Source of the DNA: Arenicola marina
Lineage: Eukaryota > Annelida > Polychaeta > Arenicolidae
DNA: 64,000 bases
Assembly (NCBI GenBank): GCA_964019135.1
Contig: OZ025263.1
Coordinates: 19,941,123-20,005,122 of the forward strand
Direction: 5' to 3'
Made by a program: the position numbers and the translations under genes. Positions 9,901 to 20,400 of the stretch are shown here, in pieces (positions within the stretch are counted from its first letter, which is position 1; every line of letters starts with the position of its first letter). The notes beneath the pieces were generated by a model, which saw only the letters and a program-made list of their open reading frames with translations, had not been told where the DNA came from and did not search any database.

Positions 9901-11392
9901 GTGAAGACGGACTCACCATGAAGAGGTCTGTGGTTCCACTCTTACTGACACCCAGGGTGAAGACGGACTCACCATGAAGACGTCTGTGGTTCCACTCTTA
10001 CTGACACCCAGGGTGAAGACGGACTCACCATGAAGACGTCTGTGGTTCCACTCTTACTGACACCCAGGGTGAAGACGGACTCACCATGAAGACGTCTGTG
10101 GTTCCACTCTTACTGACACCCAGGGTGAAGACGGACTCACCATGAAGACGTCTGTGGTTCCACTCTTACTGACACCCAGGGTGAAGACTGACTCACCATG
10201 AAGACGTCTGTGGTTCCACTCTTACTGACACCCAAGGTAAAGACGAGGGGCAGACAGCGCATGCGCCACGGGTCACGTGAATCTCGGGAACGTCTCGCGA
10301 AGCCTCGTGGCACTTGTTGCCTGCCTCTAGCCAGGCGCTGAGGTGCTTTGGAGATATTCCACGCTTGGTTTTCCCGATAGGGGTCGCCTTGGGGCAGCCT
10401 GCCCACCCAGCATGGGTTGCGGAAGTTGTCGAGCGGACGTAAAGGACCCTGAAATAATTGTATTACTAGAAGGGCGGATCCAGGATTTTTAAACACAACG
10501 GGGAAAAAAGGGGGTGTTGGGGGGGGGGGGGGGGGGGGTCAAGTTCGGTCTCTAGTATTAACTTATAATGGTATTTTCTGATTAATAGCGACACCGAATC
10601 GCTCAGATGATTCGATTAATCGCTAAAATCGACTCATAACGACATATCGAAAGACGTAGGATAAGTAATTGAATACCTCATGTGAGTACCTCAAATATGT
10701 TTTACTTATAGACATATCTGTAATATGTCATAGAGGCCAAAGTCTCCGAGACTACTGGGGACGCCTCCGACTGATTATTTGGCATAAACCAAGGTAAATA
10801 TTGTGGCTCAGTCAGGGTGACTATTGTGACTAAATCAATGTGATTATTACGATTGTATCTGGGAAAGCTGTGCACTACTTACCCCGATAAGACTCTCTTC
10901 GATTTCCCGCTCAATATCGACATTATAATATATACTAGAAAAGTCCGGTTTCTTCTGTAGTGTTTTCCATATGCGCGCATTGGTTGTGCGTCCACATCTC
11001 TCCTTCACGGTCCTCACACTAAACTGACTCATATTGACTTCCAACGGGCGTCCATATCCTGTCGCTATTGAAGTCGCCTGCGCTGATGACGTCATCTCCG
11101 GTGTCGGTGAAATTAGGTTACTCCTGCATCTTCGCTTCTCGCCGATGTGGTAATTACCCAGTGTTCCATGCTCATCTTCAGCTCGCTGGTCAGCTAACGG
11201 GGCGGATTGGCTGGCGTTTACCATGGCATAAAAGTAGTTGGCATTCGTCGTTGTTAAAACCTCGTCACATTGCCACCACATTTGCTGCACACCGATACAC
11301 CAGCCGCAGTAGAGGACCACCAGACTGCCGACCACCACTGCGGCAACGGTACGCAGCGGACGCGCTCCGCCCACGGTATATCCCTTCTTCAT
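6745..11392 (-). CDS. CHST15-like carbohydrate sulfotransferase, copy A (exons 1-4; 3' part not found)
   Basis: This minus-strand gene has four recognisable exons: 10883-11392, 10197-10448, 8212-8344 and 6745-6901. Phases agree at each junction (0, 0, 1, 2). The protein is a predicted type II Golgi enzyme that would transfer sulfate from PAPS to a glycosaminoglycan; CHST15 itself makes the 6-sulfate on GalNAc-4-sulfate of chondroitin. The 5'-phosphosulfate loop (GVSKSGTTDVF) and the 3'-phosphate region (FIVILRQPTAR) are both present. Exons equivalent to copy B exons 5-6 were not found between 6745 and the window start. They may lie beyond position 1, behind the 24-bp minisatellite, or be lost. 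The donor after exon 4 is intact, so the gene may be complete off-window or may be a truncated duplicate. Confidence 0.7.
7255..7620 (+). mobile_element. tRNA-derived SINE, copy A
   Basis: A tRNA-like head carries an A box (GGCCTAGTGGTTAGCGC, about 7390-7406) and a B box (GTGGTTTGAGCCCC, about 7458-7471), spaced more widely than in a true tRNA by a GC-rich insert. A body reading CACGATAAAGATAGCATG follows. Upstream at 7255-7307 lies a fragment (AATTTAGCC, then GTGCACAAGTGGCCTAGAAC) equal to the 3' tail of the SINE at 44333, so this is probably two SINE pieces side by side. The same arrangement is in block B. Confidence 0.7.
7850..7930 (+). repeat. 40-bp tandem repeat, two units (block A)
   Basis: The unit begins ACCGACTAGCCTACTAGACC and continues CATCGGTACATAGACACCTA. 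There are two copies here against six before the LINE and two after it in block B, so the copy number changed after duplication. Confidence 0.85.
8212..8344 (-). CDS. Sulfotransferase A exon 3
   Basis: 133 bp, entering in phase 0 and leaving one base. The acceptor (minus strand) CCCACCAG is followed by codons for ALTRHPEIVEGPGENFYWDR, which aligns with human RLRLHPEV and EPHWWTRKR just after the PAPS loop. The 3' end is placed at CAAG/GTCACC because this keeps phase with exon 4 and the B copy has the equivalent GTCAGC. That donor is weak. The segment between this exon and exon 4 is about 35 residues shorter than in human CHST15, so a missed small exon is possible. Confidence 0.7.
8678..10245 (-). 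repeat. 56-bp exon/donor minisatellite, 28 exact units (copy A)
   Basis: The array is 1568 bp, exactly 28 x 56, with no length variation. Each unit, read on the minus strand, is the last 49 nt of exon 2 plus the first 7 nt of intron 2. The exonic part starts CGTCTTYACCCTGGGTGTC and encodes TLGVSKSGTTDVFM, the PAPS-binding loop; the intronic part is GTGAGTC. The exon-proximal unit (10197-10245) is the real exon end. The other 27 lie in intron 2, nearly all with an intact GTGAGT-type donor (a few read GTGAGAC). The most distal unit runs into unique intron at about 8677. The 56-nt length is not a multiple of 3, so use of the next donor would shift the frame, and a stop follows. Confidence 0.97.
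10197..10448 (-). CDS. Sulfotransferase A exon 2 (PAPS loop)
   Basis: 252 bp, 84 codons, phase 0 at both ends. The acceptor is TTATTTCAG at about 10449. The exon reads GPLRPLDNFRNPCWVG near its start and CLPLVFTLGVSKSGTTDVFM at its end. The KSGTTD stretch is the conserved 5'-PSB loop of PAPS-dependent sulfotransferases (KCGTTD in human CHST15). The donor is ATG/GTGAGT. An NIS sequon lies in the middle. This exon end is the source of the 56-bp array. Confidence 0.85.
10883..11392 (-). CDS. Sulfotransferase A exon 1 (signal anchor and stem)
   Basis: 170 codons from the ATG at 11392 (G at -3). The frame extends further upstream but has no earlier ATG. Residues 13-35 (LRTVAAVVVGSLVVLYCGW...) form a single membrane anchor after a short basic cytosolic end, as in type II Golgi enzymes. 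A stem follows with NAS and NMS sequons. The exon ends KPDFSSIYYNVDIEREIEES and LIG at donor GGG/GTAAGT, matching the end of copy B exon 1 (FYNVDIDTEINNSLIG). Confidence 0.75.
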
Positions 11393-12867
11393 GCCGTCAG
11401 CACAGCGCACAACGATCCCAATCGGGACGCCGATGGAAGGCCGCTTGAGATAACAAAATGTCGCTAACAATGAAAGTTATCGTAAACGGATATTGAAGTC
11501 ACCACGCATGGTTAAGAAACAGCGTCGTTTCAACACGATGAATGAGACTGAAACGATCAGAAGCGAACATATTTCGTTACATTCAGACGATTACAAGAAC
11601 CTGATATGTGTATGCTGATTGCCACTCTTTTGAACCAAAGCCGCTTGCATAAAATCACGCCACGATAAGCACATGGCCTTGCAAGAATCAAGTGGGAAGT
11701 GTGATCGATCCTTTAGGCGTGACCCACAGAGACGAGGCGGCTCACGTCAATGGAGGTCGATATCTCCATTCGCTGCTGACAAGCGCTCAATATGCTGATG
11801 ACAGATGACAAGTCTCCTTGATATCTGACATATTTGATTTTCTCGTGGGTTGAAATAAAACCAGGATTTTGTTTGGGTCGATAGGAGAGCAAGAAATGTA
11901 TTCTTAACTTAACAATTTGTGTTCAGGTGCCGAGGCATTGTTTTGTGTTTCATTGTTTTTTAGGGGGAGGGGTCAAGGTCAGGTAAATTCCAAGGCTAGA
12001 GTTTGGCTTAACCACCCCCCCCCCCCCCCCAAAGTCAACCTCACTGGATATCAAATGGTCCACCCCTTAAAATGAAATGAATAATGGCTGCTTAGGCCCG
12101 ATTTGTGCACGAGGGTGGGTGGGGAGCGTCTCCGAAGAACTGACAACGTTTCCTATGAAGATGGGATGCCCTCGTGAAAAAAACTCCTTGAATTTAACAC
12201 AATCACCCTCGCCCTCTTCCCACCCCCTCCCCCCATTGGATCCGTCAGTCGATTCCCCCCGGCCCCATGTTCAATTGTACGGAAAGGCCGAGGCGCTACC
12301 ATTAGAATGGTTCCCAACACTCGACACTTCCACTTATAGTCGAATGCAAATTTGTACGTGCGTTCTCACAAAATTGGCCAGTCGAATACGCGGATAAATA
12401 GCCACTCTATTTCCAGCGGTTGCCTCTATTCATCGCCTGGAAAAAGTTTCGGCGCTCTTATACTGAGACTCAAATTATGTCTGCTCATTAGCTTGAACTA
12501 TAAAAATAATACACGCCCTCGACCACAGATGTCTACGCACTGCGTCAAAGCTCACCTGTCAATCTTGTGACATCATTGGGGAATTTTCAAATAACGCTCA
12601 GATGCAATGCTCACAGAAATAAACCCGCCGGATCTCATTTTTGCTATTTTGACGAACGCGTTTATAGTGATATCGTGGCATAAAAAATCTTCAATTAAAA
12701 CAAATTGTTATTTGTTTATCTTCCCTAAACCAAGTTAACTCTGAGCAAGACAAAATCTTAGCACGAACACTTTAAAGTGCGTGACATACATGTATAAATT
12801 TGCTCTAAAGATACATTTAACTATCTGTAGCATTAACATAATACGTATATACACCTTAATCATCATC
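11393..12867. other. Upstream region of sulfotransferase A; no gene recognised
   Basis: This holds the presumptive 5' region of copy A and its spacer to the Gypsy-type element. A C run lies at about 12006-12030 and CT-rich patches near 12210-12260. A 106-codon plus frame at 12077 shows no family features. No convincing TATA box or RNA gene was found. Confidence 0.4.
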
Positions 12868-15800
12868 TCAGTATCGAACTGGTCGACGGATCTGTCTTCC
12901 ACTTCTGGTGACAGCTACCACTGGCGTGTCGCCAGCTTCCTCGGCTGCCTCGGCGTGTGTGGAACTGCTGCTGCGACGTTCAGCAGCAGGCTGGAATGCT
13001 ACATCAGGCGCTGAAACGACATCTGTGGGTGTCGCTGTACTGACAAGATCGCGAAAGTCTTCCTTGGTTTGCAGCAAATGCTCGCGATTTCTGCGATACT
13101 GAGCGAGTTGACACAACGCAGGATCTTGTGTCGTGCTGAGAGTCAATCTTTACAGGTTCCCACGTTTTTCCTTTCCGCATCCGCGCATACTCATTAGGCT
13201 TTAGATGTGACAGAGGAATAGTCCCTCTATCGTAATGAGTCTTTTGAGCGGTCTGAGCTTTCTTGAGAGCGCATCGTACGTCGTCAGTGCTGACAGCAGA
13301 TGGGTTAAGGAGGTTAGGATGCACTGGAAGTCTAGCCTTCAACCGCCTTCCCATTAGCATCTGAGCAGGTGAATATTGTCCATTTACAACAGGAGTATTT
13401 CTCAACTCCAACAAGGACATATATGGATCCGATCCACTATGTTCTGCTTTCCTTAACATTTGCTTCACAATCTGCACATTACGTTCAGCTAACCCATTTG
13501 ACCGCGCATACAATGGACTCAAAATAACATGCTAAATATCCCATGATTGTATGAAGTTTACAAATTCTTGGTTTGCATAACATGGACCATTATCAGACAC
13601 AATCACATCAGGGATACCGTGCCTGGCGAATATGAATTTTAAATGCAAAATCACAGTGCTTGACTTGCAGTTGTCTAATTTCGTTAACTCTACAAATTTG
13701 GAATAATTTGTAGCAGGAAGGATTTTCCGTTGTACTTGAACAAATCAGAAGCTACCTTCTCCCACGGACGATTAGGTACATCAAGAGGCATGGGTGGCTG
13801 TTTAGCGTTCTGAGACCGGAATTTGCTACATGTAGGACAATTGATACAACCTCCTCAATTTCTGACGTCATCCCCGGCCAAAACCAAATATCACGAGCAC
13901 GTTGTTTACAATTGACGATGCCCAAATGTGCCTTGTGGATCTTTTTCAACATTGATTTGACGGAATGATCAACTTATTTCCCTTGAACATCAAGTCATCC
14001 AAACATGTGATCTCCTCCCTGAAATCCCAATATGGTCTCAAACAGATTGGTACTGAGGATTTCAGTTCAGGCCACCTTCGACAGGCCATGTGCTTCATCT
14101 GTTGTAAGGTATCGTCACTATCAGTGTCTGAGAGTAATTCACTAAACTTTTCAGGCGATACAGGTAAATAGTTAATCACATTGATCTGGGGCATGTCTGT
14201 CTTTACAGTCTCGGGGTAAATAAGCTCTACTTAACAGATCTGCAACAAACATTGCTTTGCCTTGCTTGTAAATAACACTCATGTTATATGGCAATAACTT
14301 TAGAAGCATCATTTGCAATCTGAGTGGTGCTTGAGCGATTGGTTTTCGACATTCCAATGGCTTATGATCACTTTCTACGATGAAATCACGACCATAAAGA
14401 TATTGGTGAAATTTCTGACAACCGTATACAATGGCAATGAGTTCTTTTTCAATCTGTGCATATTTCGACTGAGCGTCAGACAGAGCTCGACACCCATATG
14501 CAACTGGTCTACCATCCTGGATGATGACAGCACCAAGACCCTTGCTACTGGAATCAACTGACAAAGTCACAGGCTTGGTCACATCATAGTACTTCAGTAC
14601 AGAAGCATTAGTCACAAGATTAACTATATCCTGGAAGCTTTGAGCCTGACTATCTCCCCACGACCATTCAATATCTTGTTTTAAAAGCTCTCTCAGTGAT
14701 ACACTAATTGTAGACAGATTGGGAAGAAATTTAGCTAGATCAGTTACAAATCCCATGAATGTGCGAAGTTCATTTAAACTCGAGGCTGAGGCATTTGCAA
14801 TATAGCCTTCACCCTACTCAAATCAGGCTTCAATCCATTCTCTGACAATGTGTGTCCAACATAGTCTAGTTGAGTCATTTCAAACTCACATTTCTTTGGG
14901 ATAAACTCTAGATTGCTTTCTCTAGCCTTCTCAAGGACTTCATGTAACCTTTCATCATGTTCTTTCGTGTTTTCTGCCCACACTAAGATATCATCAACTA
15001 TGCACTCTACTCCTTCAATCCATCGAACAACTGAGACATCCTTTTCTGGAACACTTCCCCAGCAGAGGAGATTCCGAAAGGTAGACGCTTAAATGAATAC
15101 TTCCAAAGAGTGTACTGAAGGTGAATAGTTTTGTACTCTCCTCATTTCATTGGAGCATCCACTAGCCAGAACTGGCATCCAGTTCGGAGAACAACTTTGC
15201 TTTGGGCATGCGTGAAACAACATCATCTATCGTAGGCATAGGTTGATGTTCCCGCTTAATTGCCTCATTCAGATTTCTTGGATCTATACACCCTTTCACA
15301 ATACCATTTGCCTTTTCAGCAACTACCAAGCTGCTCACCCAGTCTGTAGGCTCATTCTGTGCTACGATTATGCCCCCATCTTCCATGCGTTTTAGCTCAA
15401 CCGTAACTGTATCTCTGAGGGCTATAGGGACTTTCCTACGTGCATGTATAACAGGAGTGAATGACTCCTCAATCTTTATAAAATGCTTACCTTCTAAGCA
15501 GCCAATTCCCCTGAAGACATCAGAGTACTCATCAGACAGATAACTCTTTCGCATGGCATATACTCTCTTTATCAGTCCTATCACTGCACTCGTCTCCCCT
15601 CGTAAAACAGCGGGTACTGGCTTGTCCACAACCTGGAAAGGTGCCTGAACAGATTTGCCTTTGTAGGCTGTGGGAATAAACACTTCTGCATGTGGCATGA
15701 CATGTTCCCCAAAATACCTAACCAAACCAGCTTTGGATTTCTTCACGTGGACAATATGAGTCTCCTTTTGCTTATCAAAGAGGCTTTTAGAGATGACATT

Positions 15801-16310
15801 ACACCTCGCACCTGTATCTATCTCAAGGAGAGGATATAGATTCCCAAGGTTTAACTATACTGACCATGGATTGGCATTCTTCACATTTTCTTCGACTTTG
15901 TCTAATGCACCTATGAATAGCTCTTCACGACTTCCCGCTTCACCATACCCTTCTTGTCTTGAGACAGTGTACTTTCTGCCTGTATTTACGTTCTTGAAGC
16001 TGGAGGTAGTAATGTGTCCATATTGACTTACTATATACTAAGCACCGTTCTTCTGCATAGGCTGACTTGGCAACTCACGCTTGTTCACTTCTGACACCAT
16101 GTGCTGTCTTACCGCGTGTCACGTTCCTGAGGGTCGATATAATAAGTAGGACGCTGACACGAGAGTATCTGACATGAAGAACTTTTATTTGTCCCGCCGC
16201 TCTATTTATGGAGTGGACCCCTGGCGGTCACATTAACATTCATGCACAATCCGCCTGGCGACTGCTCGAATCACAGAATCATAACGCGCGCGGACATTAA
16301 AGTTGCCACA
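12868..16310 (-). mobile_element. Ty3/Gypsy-type LTR retrotransposon, broken fossil
   Basis: A minus-strand pol region with parts in Ty3/Gypsy order: protease (about 15660-15840), reverse transcriptase (about 14770-15540), RNase H (about 14200-14760) and integrase with a C-terminal tail (about 12868-13950). One LTR with a primer-binding-site-like sequence next to it is seen at the 5' end (16102-16310). gag and a matching 3' LTR were not recognised. The coding region is interrupted in roughly half a dozen places, so the element is dead. With only one LTR found its age cannot be dated; the decay suggests it is not recent. Confidence 0.9.
16102..16310 (-). repeat. Probable 5' LTR of the Gypsy-type fossil
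   Basis: About 209 bp with TG...CA ends on the minus strand, a TATA-like stretch (CCATAAATAGAG), a polyadenylation-type AATAAA and, directly after the end, TGGTGTCAGAAGTG, which resembles a tRNA primer-binding site. Confidence 0.65.
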
Positions 16311-17140
16311 GAACTAGCGCTTCACATCAATCTAAGAGACAACACGGTGAACAGACAGCAAACACCAAGCAGTCTACCAAAGTTCAGTGAGTTTTATATT
16401 TTATAACAAAATACATTGATACATTGATACGTTGATACATAGGCTTCATTCCATTTTCATTAAAAACAGCATATTAATGCAATTTTTTTTTTTTTTTAAT
16501 TTCGTAATATCGGAATGTACTTTGGATTTCCTCGTCATGTGTTCAATACCGGTTGCCTTTCACAGACTTATATCTTGACTATATCTTGGTAAGTATAGTC
16601 AGTTTTTTTGTTTTTTTTGGCTATCCAATGATTGAAATCAATCGTAATCATGTATTCTGCTCGTCTCAATAGCGGTGTAGTTCTGTTGGGGCACACATAG
16701 AGTAGTCATGATGATATCAAAGATGAGTTTTCAATTTGATCAGTATTACTGAACATGTGTGTATGACTCACCTACTGGTCAATAAGTGGCACTCATGTAT
16801 TTAATTACTGTCGTATGATAGTTGTAATATAGGTAGTGAGAAAATCGCATTGCATTCGTGAGAGAAATTTGTCAATTTTAGTTGCATATGATTTATCTTG
16901 TTTCCGATTACGGATGATAACGGATCATACCGGATCATACCGAATCCTACCGGATCATTCTGATCAATTGCGTTACATCCCGGAATTGGTTTTAACACTA
17001 TTTGCCCAGTTAATTGTCCCATTGGATAACCGGGAGATAATAAACCCGCTAATCACAATGCACCAAATCCGGATGAGAATACCTCGTTATGGGAGGATCA
17101 GATACGGGTGGAAAACATAGTGTGAAGAAGACGGTCGACG
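16311..17140. other. 3' flank of sulfotransferase B; no gene recognised
   Basis: Downstream side of the copy B stop codon (minus strand). It holds a T run at about 16483-16497 and a short repeated series GGATCATACCGGATCATACC near 16920-16960. No coding or RNA gene is recognised. Confidence 0.4.
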
Positions 17141-17491
17141 TTACTTGGGATGCCACACGGAAATGTAGCGTCGGTCACCAAGAAGGTCCGCCAACTGCTC
17201 GTTAAACGGGCGGAAGAAATGGTCGAGGAGTCGTTTGGTTTTTGCCCACATGGGGGCGTACAGGCGGCCTTTGGCGGAGGCGGAGTTGATGACGCCATTG
17301 GCATCCTGGGCGGCATACCAGGAGTCGGACATGGGTGCCAGATCCAGAAACTCGAACATCCGAGTTAGAACGGGCGTCCTTCTGGAGAAATACTCCTCCG
17401 CCATAATGACGAAGAATTGCTCTCGTCTGAAGACTTGAAACCAGTCGACGAGGAAGATGTGGTAGAACGACGCCCGGAAGCCAGATATAGG
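17141..17491 (-). CDS. Sulfotransferase B exon 6 (C-terminal domain and stop)
   Basis: 117 codons including the stop; acceptor GTGTTTCAG, phase 0. It reads PISGFRASFYHIFLVDWFQV, then EQFFVIMAEEYFSRRTPVL, and later APMWAKTKRLLDHFFRPFNE. This aligns through its length with the human CHST15 C-terminus (GLYAVYLLDWLTVF, QFLILRLEDHA, LGPMWPITQKILRDFYSPFN). Confidence 0.9.
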   Translation of the reverse strand, partial: PISGFRASFYHIFLVDWFQVFRREQFFVIMAEEYFSRRTPVLTRMFEFLDLAPMSDSWYAAQDANGVINSASAKGRLYAPMWAKTKRLLDHFFRPFNEQLADLLGDRRYISVWHPK

Positions 17492-20400
17492 CTGAAACAC
17501 AGAAAACAAGAAACGTCGGGGGTCAAAATAAATTCGGCGACAGAATGTTTTTCTTTTTTCTTTAAATAAGTATCGTGTATGGATCTACTTGAACATGTAA
17601 TAAAAATATGTTACTTTACAAACAAAAAGTGTTTTTTTTCAAATTGGCATTAATGCTTTAAAAAATTGTTTTGCAATATTTTGAAACCCCCTTATCAAAC
17701 TTCAAAGTCAACAGTCTTTACCAAACAAACGTCCTGTTAAAGCATAGCGTCATTGTGGGAATAAAAATGAGAAAAAAAAATGTCACCAGACTGACTTGCT
17801 CTATAAGCTCGGCTGTAACCAAAATAGGCTATAAAATAGGCCAAAAATGTAGAATTGTCAAAATTTGGCTCTTCGGCCCATATATGCAATCACTAAATAT
17901 GTTGTGCATTTGGTTGTAACACATCACACACATGCACAATTGGTACAGGAACTATGATTTGATGTGACATAGATGGATATTGGTTGCCATTGGAACCTAA
18001 AAATGCAACAACAAAAATTTAGACAGCAATATTGAATGCGAAACCACCTACCCCCGCCCCAGCAGCCCCGCCCCCCCCCCCGCCTCCCCAAACAAAATGT
18101 AAACAAGCATATCTGTAGCTTTTCCATTCACCTCAGGGTACGACTAGACACATAAAATACAGTGTGTCAATAAACTATTTATAATCTTAAATAGCGGTGC
18201 TTAAAGCCATATATCTAACCTGTAACCGTAAACAACTTGCCATGCACGTTTTATAATATATACATATTCAATTGTTTTCCAGCATTAAGCGTATCCATAT
18301 TTCATATGCAGGCATTTCGTTTACTCACTGAGCGCCGTTGAAGAGTGTCATTGTAAACACAGGAGCGAACAGTGGCGGTCTCCAAACACTGCTGGAAGTT
18401 ACTCAGAAGAGTCATGACAATGGCATGAAAGGATGCTGGATTTCCATCTTGGTGAAACATGTGGTAGTGAGAGTAAAGTCTGAAGAAAACAAAGGAACAC
18501 GAACAGATCATTGTTAGCCGTCAGAAGTGAAACAGTAATTCCACAGAAGTTCGTTTAATTTGAAGGCTTCAGCCTGCGTATGTCATATCGCGACAATGGG
18601 AAGGTGGCAAGAAGCATGTATCGAATATTAACCCTCTACACCTTGCAAAGAAACGAAACTGATGGGATCGTTATCCTGCACAAAATTATAAATTATTAAG
18701 AGTTGATGGTCGGGTTAACTAGTACAAGAGCATTACATCTGCAAACGGCTAAAGGCCATGATACATCTAAAAAGTTGTGTCCCAAATTCAAACATGTTGA
18801 AACTTCGGAAACAATGTTTCGGTCACAAAGTTACCAAAACATTTCAGGATACACCAGTGAAAAGTTTCGGAAATAAAGTTTCGGTCACAAAGTTACCGAA
18901 ACATTGCCAGATGTATCATGAGCTTTAAACCGTACAATATGACCCAAACCCAAACCAATCTAACCCAAGTCCCTGCAATAGTCAATCGTTGCCATGGTGA
19001 CATTGCGCAGAAAAATGACGTCACGCACATACGAATTTTAGTTAGGTGTAATCGACCAGTCTACCTGCACATGTCACGTTTCTTGGCCACGATATATATA
19101 CTGATATGTGTACAGAATGCGACTGGCTCAGAAGGTGTGGGGCCCGCTCAGAAGGTGTGGGGCCCGCAAGCGCTAAACATTTTACTTCGAACGCTGTATG
19201 CGGAATTAAAGAAGAAATGAGGCATGTTAACGCCCAGCACATATGTGAGGTAAGCTTAAATTTGAATCTGAAATTTGAATTTAATTCGTAATAATAGTAG
19301 TAGCGAGTTTTGCATGGCGTTTGGAATTTGATTGACCCTTCATCAATCTGTTCGCTATGGTTACATTGAGTCAGCCCAACTGACATAGAAGAGTACACTC
19401 GATAATAGCCGAACGTGACCCCTGTTTCAAATGTGTCTCTCCGCGACACCGGTGAGGTGTAAATACGGGTCGAAGGACTTCTGTCACTCCATACTCCTGT
19501 AACACTGTAAACGTGTTCAGAACATGTCGACACCCGCCTGCTGGGCGAAAATCTATATTTTATACTGTCGATGTGCGATTTTCTCGCTAATGCTTTCTTT
19601 TTAAACAGAACGATTAACGGCAAATAAATTTAATACCAACAGAGATTTATTTTTATACCCCATTACAGCCCCCGGTATTTTTCTTGTAAAAAGAAGAATT
19701 AAAGCGCCCAACCAATCCAGCGACTATAAGGTAACGTTGGGTTGAGCTGTGCTGCCCTTATAGATTACGTCGCAAGCCATAGTTCAGATAATGCCACAAT
19801 GAGGCGCCACTGTTTGCATGTGCAATATATCCTGAGTATCATTTTGGTTTGGCAAAAAATGACGTATGATAACATATTCTGTAGATAAACTGTTGGTAAG
19901 AAAATGATATTGTCATTAATGTGAAGGAAAAGTTATGCTTAAAGAAATTTATACCAACTCATTAATTATAGCGAGCGTAAGCGAGCTCTTAAGGTAACAT
20001 GCATGCCTTTTCAAAGTCCATTTCAAGCATAGGCTTAGGACTTTCATTTCGCGTAACAGCCCCCATGAGACGTTTTCGGATTCGGAGTAAATATCAGCTG
20101 TACATAAATGTATTCAAGCAAAGAGAGGTCGAAGCCTTTTATGTCATGTCTTTAATAATTAAATCAGCTGTCCCACAAAATTAACGAATAAATTAATCGA
20201 TGTTAACACTGGATGTATACTTCAAATTAAAGTTAATTTATAAGCGACGGGCTAAATGACAATGTCTGTTGCCAAGCAGAGTGCTCTTGGTGACCGCCCA
20301 TCGGCTGCTGTCATAGTGAGTAGTTGTGACGTCAAAATGTTATAAACATGACGTCACAATGGGAGTTCCTAAGCAACCGAATGATATGACAAGCCGCGCT

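Larger units (their letters stand above)
6262..10733. repeat. Segmental duplication, copy A
   Basis: This 4.5-kb block is near-identical, in the same order, to 19690-19970 joined with 27233-32268. It carries sulfotransferase exons 4, 3 and 2 (minus strand), a SINE, a 40-bp repeat and the 56-bp array. The left edge matches from AAGCGCCCAACCAATCCAG (about 6280 against 19703). The right edge fades after TAATATGTCATAG (about 10733 against 32268). A lacks the LINE and about 220 bp before the 56-bp array that B has. B has about 7.3 kb of extra DNA at A position 6550. Confidence 0.9.

Noticed and set aside
8678-10245. CRISPR array
   Set aside because: Units are contiguous with no spacers, are derived from an exon end, and the DNA is eukaryotic.
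10847-11470. Longer start for sulfotransferase A upstream of 11392
   Set aside because: The upstream extension has no ATG (it opens with TTG); the first ATG is at 11392, right before the membrane anchor.
19042-19623. 193-codon minus-strand gene
   Set aside because: Half lies in dispersed repeat R2, composition is not protein-like, and no family is recognised.
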